From Rathayibacter caricis DSM 15933 (GTDB lineage: Bacteria > Actinomycetota > Actinomycetes > Actinomycetales > Microbacteriaceae), in NCBI RefSeq assembly GCF_003044275.1, contig NZ_PZPL01000001.1:1116001-1180000 (forward strand): DNA of 64,000 bases, written 5' to 3'. This document shows, piece by piece, positions 59,320 to 64,000 of the stretch; position 1 is the stretch's first letter, and each line of letters opens with the position of its first letter. The notes beneath the pieces are model-generated. The model made no database searches, was not told the origin of the DNA, and worked only from the letters and a program-made list of their open reading frames with translations. The position numbers were made by a program, and so were the translations under genes.

Positions 59320-62247
59320 ATGACTCGATCACGTTCGGCGGTGAGGATCGCACTGGCGATCGGCACCGTCGCCGCCACGGCGCTGCTCGGCGCCACGGTA
59401 CCGAGCTCCGCTTTCGGAGCCACGGAGACTCCGCTCCTGCACTACACGTTCGACACCGCGCCCACCGGCACGACGATCGACGACGTGAGCGGCAACGACT
59501 ACGACGCGACGATGCGTCGCACCGGCGCGGAGGTCCGCAACGGCGCGATCAGCTTCCCCGGCGGCTCCGCGGCCGCCGCGCCCTACCTCGAGATCCCCAC
59601 CGCGCCGCTCGCCGGCAGGAAGGACCTCACGTTCTCGACCTGGCTCTCGCCCCGCTCCGGCGCGGCCAACACCGCCGCGGCGTTCGTCGGCGCACCGATC
59701 GCGAGCGGTGCGCAGCACTCCTCCGGGTACTGGCTGCTGAACCCCACGAACACCGCCGGCTACGTCAAGTCCGTCGTCACCAACTCCGTCAACGCCGGCG
59801 CCCCCTGGGGCACCGAGGTCGGCCCCGGAGCGACGAACACGCAGACGCTCGGAGCGCGCACGCCCGCGGGCCTGTCGCTCTACACGACCGTCATCGACGG
59901 CACGAACGGCACACTGAAGGTCTATGTCAACGGCACTCAGATCGGCACCACGACGACGATCGCGCGCGACGTCTCGTCCTTCGGCTCCTCCCTCGTCGCC
60001 TACCTCGCGCGCTCGACCTACCCCGACGCGGGCTGGAACGGCGACATCGACGACTTCGCCGTCTACGGCAGCGCCCTCACCGGTGACGCCGTGAGCGCCC
60101 TGTACTCCTCGCAGGCCCTCGACCGCGCCGTCGCCTCGGTGACGATCCCGACCGAGGCCACCGCGAGCTTCCCGCTGCCCGCCACCGCCAGCGGCGTCGC
60201 GATCACCTGGACCTCGAGCAGCTCCGCGATCGCGGTCAGCGGAGGGACCGCCACCGTCACGCGTCCCGCCGCCGGCTCGCCCGCCGCCTCCGTGGTGCTC
60301 ACCGCGACCTACGCGGTCGGCGGCGCCACCCGCTCCGTCGCCTACCCGGTGTCCGTGGCGGCGCAGCTCTCCGACACCGAGAAGGTGGAGCGCGACCTCG
60401 CCTCGATCACCATCCCGAATGTCGGCGACATCCGCACCAACGTCACCGTGCCCTCGACGGGCGCGCTCGGCTCCGCCCTCGTCTGGAGCGTCGTCAGCCC
60501 CACCGGCGCGACCCTCCGCGACGGCAGCGCCGCCGGCACCCGCACCATCGACGTCGAGCGCCCCGCCGCCGGCGGCACCGCGATCGACGTCGTCGTCCGC
60601 GCCACGGCGACCAGTGGAACGGTGAGCCGCACCCGCGACATCACCCTCCGCGTCCAGCCGCTGCCCACGGGCACCGACGACACCGAGGCCTACGTCTGGG
60701 CGTTCTTCACCGGAGAGGGCGACGGCGCCGAGCAGGTCAGCCTCGCCGCCTCGAAGGGCAACGACGCGCTCTCGTGGAACACCCTGAACGGCGGCAAGCC
60801 CGTCTTCTCGTCGACCCTGGGCACCCAGGGACTGCGCGACCCGTTCATCATCCGGTCGAAGGAGGGCGACAAGTTCTTCATGCTCGCCACCGATCTCAAG
60901 ATCGCCGGCCTCGCGGGCGGCTTCGACACGTCGCAGAAGTCGGGCTCGAAGCACATCGAGGTGTGGGAGTCGACCGACCTCGTGAACTGGTCCGCGCAGC
61001 GGCACGTCAAGGTGTCCTCCGACTTCGTCGGCAACACCTGGGCGCCCGAGGCGTACTGGGACGACGCACTCGACACCTACGTGGTGTTCTGGGCCTCGAA
61101 CATCTACCCGACCACGAACGTCGCCGATCGCACGTCCGTCACCTACAACCGGATGATGTACGCGACGACCGACGACTTCGTCACTTTCTCGGAGGCGAAG
61201 CCGTGGATCGACGTCCAGCGCGGCGCCGGACGCGGCACGATCGACTCGACGATCGCCGAGGAGGACGGCGTCTACTACCGCTTCACCAAGGACGAGGCGT
61301 CGATGACGTTGCGCGAGGAGAAGAGCACCGACCTGCTCGCGACCGTCTCGGGCGCGCTGCCCGGCACGGCCGGCCCCGCCGACGAGTGGACCCTGATCAA
61401 GGAGCGCGTCGCGTCGGGCCTGCCCAACGGCTCCGGCGGCACCTTCACCAGCGGTGAGGGCCCGAACGTCTTCCCCGCCAACGAGGGGGACGTGAACGGA
61501 CTCGACTGGTTCCTCTTCATCGACCAGCCCGACTACCACCAGGGACCGAACCACTACGTGCCGTTCGGCACCGATGAGATCGCGGACGGGAACTCCTGGC
61601 AGCCGCTGGGCTCGAAGCTCGCCGCGAACCTGCCGCAGAACGCCGACGGAGGGAAGCCCCGTCACGGCACGGTGATCCCGGTCACCCGCGCCGAGTACCA
61701 GAAGGTGCTCGAGGGCTTCGCCCCGACCCTCGCGGTCGCATCGGTCGCTCCGCTGACGGCGACGACCGCCCCGGGCACCGCGCCCGTGCTGCCGCGCGCC
61801 ACGATCACCACGGCGGCCGGTGCCACGAGCACTGTCGACGTCGCGTGGGACGCGGTCGCCCCCTCCGCCTACGCCACGGCCGGCACCTTCACGGTCTCGG
61901 GAGTCGCGCAGGACGCGTCGCGGATGCCGGTGCAGGCCGTCGTCACGGTGACGGCGTCGCTGAAGGTCTCGGCGACGGCCTCGAGCCGCTGCCTCGCCGG
62001 CAAGGTCGTGCTGACGGTCGTCGCCCGCAACGGCGACACCGTGCCGATGGACGTGTCCATCCGCACCTCGGAGGGCGTGAAGACGTTCGCCGGAGTGAAG
62101 CCGGGCGCGAACGCCTCGGCCGCCTACACGGTGCGCTCGACGCAGCTCGCCGCGGGCGAGGCGACGGTCACCGCGACGGCGACGGTCGGCGGCTCGCCCG
62201 TCACCGCGACGACCGCGGCGCCGTACACGGCCCGCAGCTGCGGCTGA
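59320..62247 (+). CDS. Secreted LamG - Ig-like - GH43-type glycosidase - Ig-like protein
   Basis: Encodes 975 residues. Sec signal (VRIALAIGTVAATALLGATVPSSAFGA) then a LamG/concanavalin-like domain (about 40-265, starting LLHYTFDTAPTGTTIDDVSGND). Two atrophied bacterial Ig domains follow (about 266-450). A GH43-like five-bladed propeller (about 455-800) has LRDPFIIRSKEGDKFFMLATDL with the base Asp, WAPEAYWDD and GTIDSTIAEEDG. Then come a group 4 Ig-like domain (PTLAVASVAPLTATTAPGTAPVLP) and a C-terminal beta domain with a Cys pair. Such proteins cut arabinose- or xylose-containing plant polysaccharide. There is no sorting signal, so it is probably released. It stands alone. Confidence 0.88.
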   Translation: MTRSRSAVRIALAIGTVAATALLGATVPSSAFGATETPLLHYTFDTAPTGTTIDDVSGNDYDATMRRTGAEVRNGAISFPGGSAAAAPYLEIPTAPLAGRKDLTFSTWLSPRSGAANTAAAFVGAPIASGAQHSSGYWLLNPTNTAGYVKSVVTNSVNAGAPWGTEVGPGATNTQTLGARTPAGLSLYTTVIDGTNGTLKVYVNGTQIGTTTTIARDVSSFGSSLVAYLARSTYPDAGWNGDIDDFAVYGSALTGDAVSALYSSQALDRAVASVTIPTEATASFPLPATASGVAITWTSSSSAIAVSGGTATVTRPAAGSPAASVVLTATYAVGGATRSVAYPVSVAAQLSDTEKVERDLASITIPNVGDIRTNVTVPSTGALGSALVWSVVSPTGATLRDGSAAGTRTIDVERPAAGGTAIDVVVRATATSGTVSRTRDITLRVQPLPTGTDDTEAYVWAFFTGEGDGAEQVSLAASKGNDALSWNTLNGGKPVFSSTLGTQGLRDPFIIRSKEGDKFFMLATDLKIAGLAGGFDTSQKSGSKHIEVWESTDLVNWSAQRHVKVSSDFVGNTWAPEAYWDDALDTYVVFWASNIYPTTNVADRTSVTYNRMMYATTDDFVTFSEAKPWIDVQRGAGRGTIDSTIAEEDGVYYRFTKDEASMTLREEKSTDLLATVSGALPGTAGPADEWTLIKERVASGLPNGSGGTFTSGEGPNVFPANEGDVNGLDWFLFIDQPDYHQGPNHYVPFGTDEIADGNSWQPLGSKLAANLPQNADGGKPRHGTVIPVTRAEYQKVLEGFAPTLAVASVAPLTATTAPGTAPVLPRATITTAAGATSTVDVAWDAVAPSAYATAGTFTVSGVAQDASRMPVQAVVTVTASLKVSATASSRCLAGKVVLTVVARNGDTVPMDVSIRTSEGVKTFAGVKPGANASAAYTVRSTQLAAGEATVTATATVGGSPVTATTAAPYTARSCG

Positions 62248-62271
62248 CCGGTCGGGATCAGCGCTGCTGAC

Positions 62272-62305
62272 GGGAGCCCGTCGCACTCCGGTGCGGCGGG
62301 CTCCC
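62272..62305 (+). terminator. Strong hairpin after the secreted glycosidase gene
   Basis: GGGAGCCCG (62272-62280) and CGGGCTCCC (62297-62305), with inner CGCAC-TCCG-GTGCG, 25 bases past the stop. No T-run, but the fold is nearly perfect. Confidence 0.7.
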
Positions 62306-62366
62306 GCCGTTCCCGGAGGCGCGCCGACGCGTCGATCCAGATGGCCCACTGCCCGGGAGGCGCGGG

Positions 62367-62452
62367 TCTCGATACGCCCCTGCGGGGCTACTCGACCAGC
62401 AGGGTCGTCCTTCTTCGTTGATCGAGTAGGTCGCGCAGCGGCCGTATCGAGA
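62367..62452. repeat. REP-like inverted repeat, family 2
   Basis: TCTCGATACG (62367-62376) and CGTATCGAGA (62443-62452) with inner GGCTACTCGACCAGC and GATCGAGTAGG. Second copy of the element at 58189-58280. Confidence 0.75.
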
Positions 62453-62545
62453 TCCCCTACCGTTCGGGAGGAGCGGGGCGTGCCCGTCGCCGCCTCGACG
62501 CCCGCTGTTCCTCCGCCGTACCCGGGGCGGCGCTAGCGTGCCGCC

Positions 62546-63250
62546 ATGACGGTCGTCGCGACTCCCACCCGCCGTGCCCGCACGTCGCCGGCGTGGGCGC
62601 TGCTCGCGGCCGCCGCGTTCCTCGCCTCCGCGGCTCTGCAGCTGCAGGCCGCGGTGCAGCGCTGGCTGATCGTGGGGGAGGCGGGGACGCCGGACGACCG
62701 GACGATCCAGGACCACCTCTACGACTACTCCATGCCCGCGGACCCGTGGGTGAATGTGGGGGCGGCTGCGCAGGTCTTCGGAGTCGCGACGCTGCTGCTC
62801 GCCGCGGGGATTCTGGCGCTGATGCGCGCTCTCGCGCCGGTGAGCGCCGTGTTCCGGGCGAGCGCGATCGCCATCGCGGTGGTGTTCGCGCTGAACGGCG
62901 CGCACGCGCTGGTCTCGGGGCTCCTCGGCGCCCCGACTCCGATCGGAGCCCCGCTGCTGCAGATGGCGCTCAGCCTGATCCCGGTGCTCGGCCTGGGGGC
63001 ACTCGCGGTGCGAGCCCTCGGGCGCTCGGTGGCGCTGGGCGTCGCGTTCGCCTGCCTGCTCGGCAGCACGATGCCGGGCGTGCTGCTCGCGACGTTCTTG
63101 ATCGCTCCGGCGGTCATGGGCTTCCAGTCGCACGACACGACGCCGTGGAGCGAGGCGGTGACCGCCGTCAGCACCGCGGCGGCGGGCCTGGCCGCGCTGC
63201 TCGGTGCGGCGGTGGGCGCGATCCGCGGGCGGGCCGGCGCCTCGTCCTGA
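62546..63250 (+). CDS. Six-helix membrane protein, unknown
   Basis: Encodes 234 residues with about six helices (LLAAAAFLASAALQLQAAV, VFGVATLLLAAGILALMRAL, ASAIAIAVVFALNGAHALVSGLL and so on). The first loop contains DDRTIQDHLYDYSMPADPW. No family recognised. TAGCGT (62534-62539) lies six nt before the ATG and there is no ribosome-binding site, so the mRNA is probably leaderless. It is convergent with the small gene at 63258. Confidence 0.65.
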   Translation: MTVVATPTRRARTSPAWALLAAAAFLASAALQLQAAVQRWLIVGEAGTPDDRTIQDHLYDYSMPADPWVNVGAAAQVFGVATLLLAAGILALMRALAPVSAVFRASAIAIAVVFALNGAHALVSGLLGAPTPIGAPLLQMALSLIPVLGLGALAVRALGRSVALGVAFACLLGSTMPGVLLATFLIAPAVMGFQSHDTTPWSEAVTAVSTAAAGLAALLGAAVGAIRGRAGASS

Positions 63251-63257
63251 GGTCGCG

Positions 63258-63506
63258 TCAGCCGTTCAGGATCGGGTTCGGCGAGGTGGAGGGACCCGCC
63301 GAGACCTCGTCGACGATGCGCAGGAACTGCTCGACCGCCTGCTCGGAGGTGAGACGGCCGGCGTCGACGAGGTCGGCGATCCGGAGGACGTCGAGTTTGC
63401 GGGCGGCGCGGGCCGCGGTGTCGAGTCCGGAGGCGCTGATCGCGGACGACGCGCGCACACGCGCGACGATCGCTCCGACGTGCCACCGTCTGCTGCTGGA
63501 AGCCAT
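63258..63506 (-). CDS. Small soluble protein, unknown
   Basis: Encodes 82 residues. The sequence is helical and basic at the start (SSSRRWHVGAIVARVRASSAI) and acidic later (VDAGRLTSEQAVEQFLRIVDEV). No family recognised. GGAG lies five nt before ATG 63506, which supports this start over the longer open frame. It is about 95 bases downstream of the partial membrane protein gene on the same strand. Confidence 0.55.
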   Translation of the reverse strand: MASSSRRWHVGAIVARVRASSAISASGLDTAARAARKLDVLRIADLVDAGRLTSEQAVEQFLRIVDEVSAGPSTSPNPILNG

Positions 63507-63601
63507 TCGATCTCCTTCTCTGTCGCAGGGTCTTCGGAGCGAGGCGTGCCTCGGATGGGGGTCGTCGCGGGATCGGAGCGGTCGGGCTGCTCCGGATCCC
63601 G

Positions 63602-64000
63602 TCACAGGTGCAGGATGCTCCAGTCGATGATCACGGCCGCGGCCGTGTAGATCGCCGCGACCGCGCCCACGGCCTTGCCCGCGCGATCGAGGTCGCTCCG
63701 CGGAGTGGGGCGGATGTCGGCGACCACGCGCAGCAGCGCGCCGAGCATCGCGATGACCGTGATCGCCAGCAGCCACTCCTTGAGGGCGACGTGCGAGTCG
63801 ACGTCCATCAGCGTGAGCGTCAGGACCGGTGCGAGCACGAGCGCGATCGAGAGCAGCACCAGCAGCACGCCGCGACGGGTCAGCTCGGTGGGGCCGAGCG
63901 AGCCCTCGCGGAGCCACGCGCGCAGGCGGGACCGGCGGGTCGCCGGCGTGCCGGGTGCCTCAGCGACGGCGGGCTGATGCGGATCGGACGCGGAGCGACG
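63602..64000 (-). CDS. Membrane protein, 5' end beyond right edge
   Basis: The frame is open from the right edge to a TGA at 63602 (133 codons visible). The visible part begins with a hydrophilic stretch ending LREGSLGPTELTRRG, then helices near VLLVLLSIALVLAPVLTLTLM, LAITVIAMLGALLRVVA and AVAAIYTAAAVIIDW. A start at GTG 63868 is possible, but the upstream codons look coding, so the N-terminus probably lies outside the window. No family recognised. Confidence 0.6.
   Translation of the reverse strand, partial: RRSASDPHQPAVAEAPGTPATRRSRLRAWLREGSLGPTELTRRGVLLVLLSIALVLAPVLTLTLMDVDSHVALKEWLLAITVIAMLGALLRVVADIRPTPRSDLDRAGKAVGAVAAIYTAAAVIIDWSILHL

Noticed and set aside
1..64000. CRISPR arrays, tRNA/rRNA genes, transposases
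   Set aside because: No regularly spaced direct repeats with unique spacers, no cloverleaf with TTCGA loop, and no transposase or integrase motifs were seen. The repeats found are palindromic and irregularly spaced.

Overview
This is a window of a high-GC (about 70% by eye) actinobacterial chromosome. The coding bias (NNC/NNG codons, many GTG starts, near absence of TTA/CTA), the frequent TANNNT box 6-7 nt before a start codon (leaderless mRNAs), and the mix of inulin fructotransferase, CUT1 sugar importers, DUF2243/CtaG, RNase J and short intergenic palindromic repeats suggest a plant- or soil-associated member of the Microbacteriaceae (Rathayibacter/Leifsonia/Frondihabitans-like). That placement is an inference. 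I saw no rRNA, tRNA, CRISPR array, transposase or phage gene.

Layout. 1-1.9 kb: a DUF1761 membrane protein cut by the left edge, a PhzF-family isomerase and a small membrane protein. 1.9-11.3 kb: a five-gene, fully overlapping operon (minus strand) of the 'urea carboxylase' type with two DUF1989 proteins, which from recent family knowledge is better read as guanidine carboxylase, carboxyguanidine deiminase and an allophanate hydrolase split into two genes. A TetR regulator and a sodium:solute symporter lie divergently on the plus strand, and a matching palindrome occurs before both the operon and the symporter. 11.4-13 kb: DUF2243, CtaG-like and zinc-ribbon proteins. 13.1-19.3 kb: a LacI-led operon of two permeases, a binding lipoprotein and a GH32 enzyme, with a promoter/operator and a second operator-like site inside the first permease gene. 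19.4-24.8 kb: assorted membrane proteins, hydrolases, azoreductase/HxlR and MerR.

24.9-36.3 kb: an inulin/difructose-anhydride locus. A five-gene operon (binding protein, two permeases, LacI, PfkB kinase) and a divergent GH32 gene share one symmetric promoter-operator. A related operator precedes a GH91 inulin fructotransferase gene, whose leader carries a run of 16 G. The likely route is extracellular or surface conversion of inulin to difructose anhydride, import, hydrolysis by the GH32 enzyme and phosphorylation by PfkB. Neither importer has its own ATPase gene, so a shared MsmK/MalK-type ATPase elsewhere is implied. A folate-independent methionine synthase pair (mesX-mesD) with a divergent LysR gene sits inside this locus.

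36.6-48.5 kb: a ThrE-type exporter, an epimerase, a HpaI-like aldolase, a phosphotransferase, a large APC permease, an AAA ATPase, VOC, DUF6226 and a Tat-lipoprotein intradiol dioxygenase. 48.6-64 kb: a self-inhibited Fic protein behind a perfect palindrome, a lipoprotein, GrpB, catalase, GNAT, RNase J, NhaA, a 975-residue secreted LamG/Ig/GH43-type enzyme and small membrane proteins up to the right edge.

At least five families of short intergenic repeats are scattered through the window. The most striking are six copies of a ~53-nt hairpin (8.8, 41.0 and 41.9-42.1 kb) and a tandem pair of ~88-nt hairpin elements with a 121-nt period (39.4-39.6 kb).
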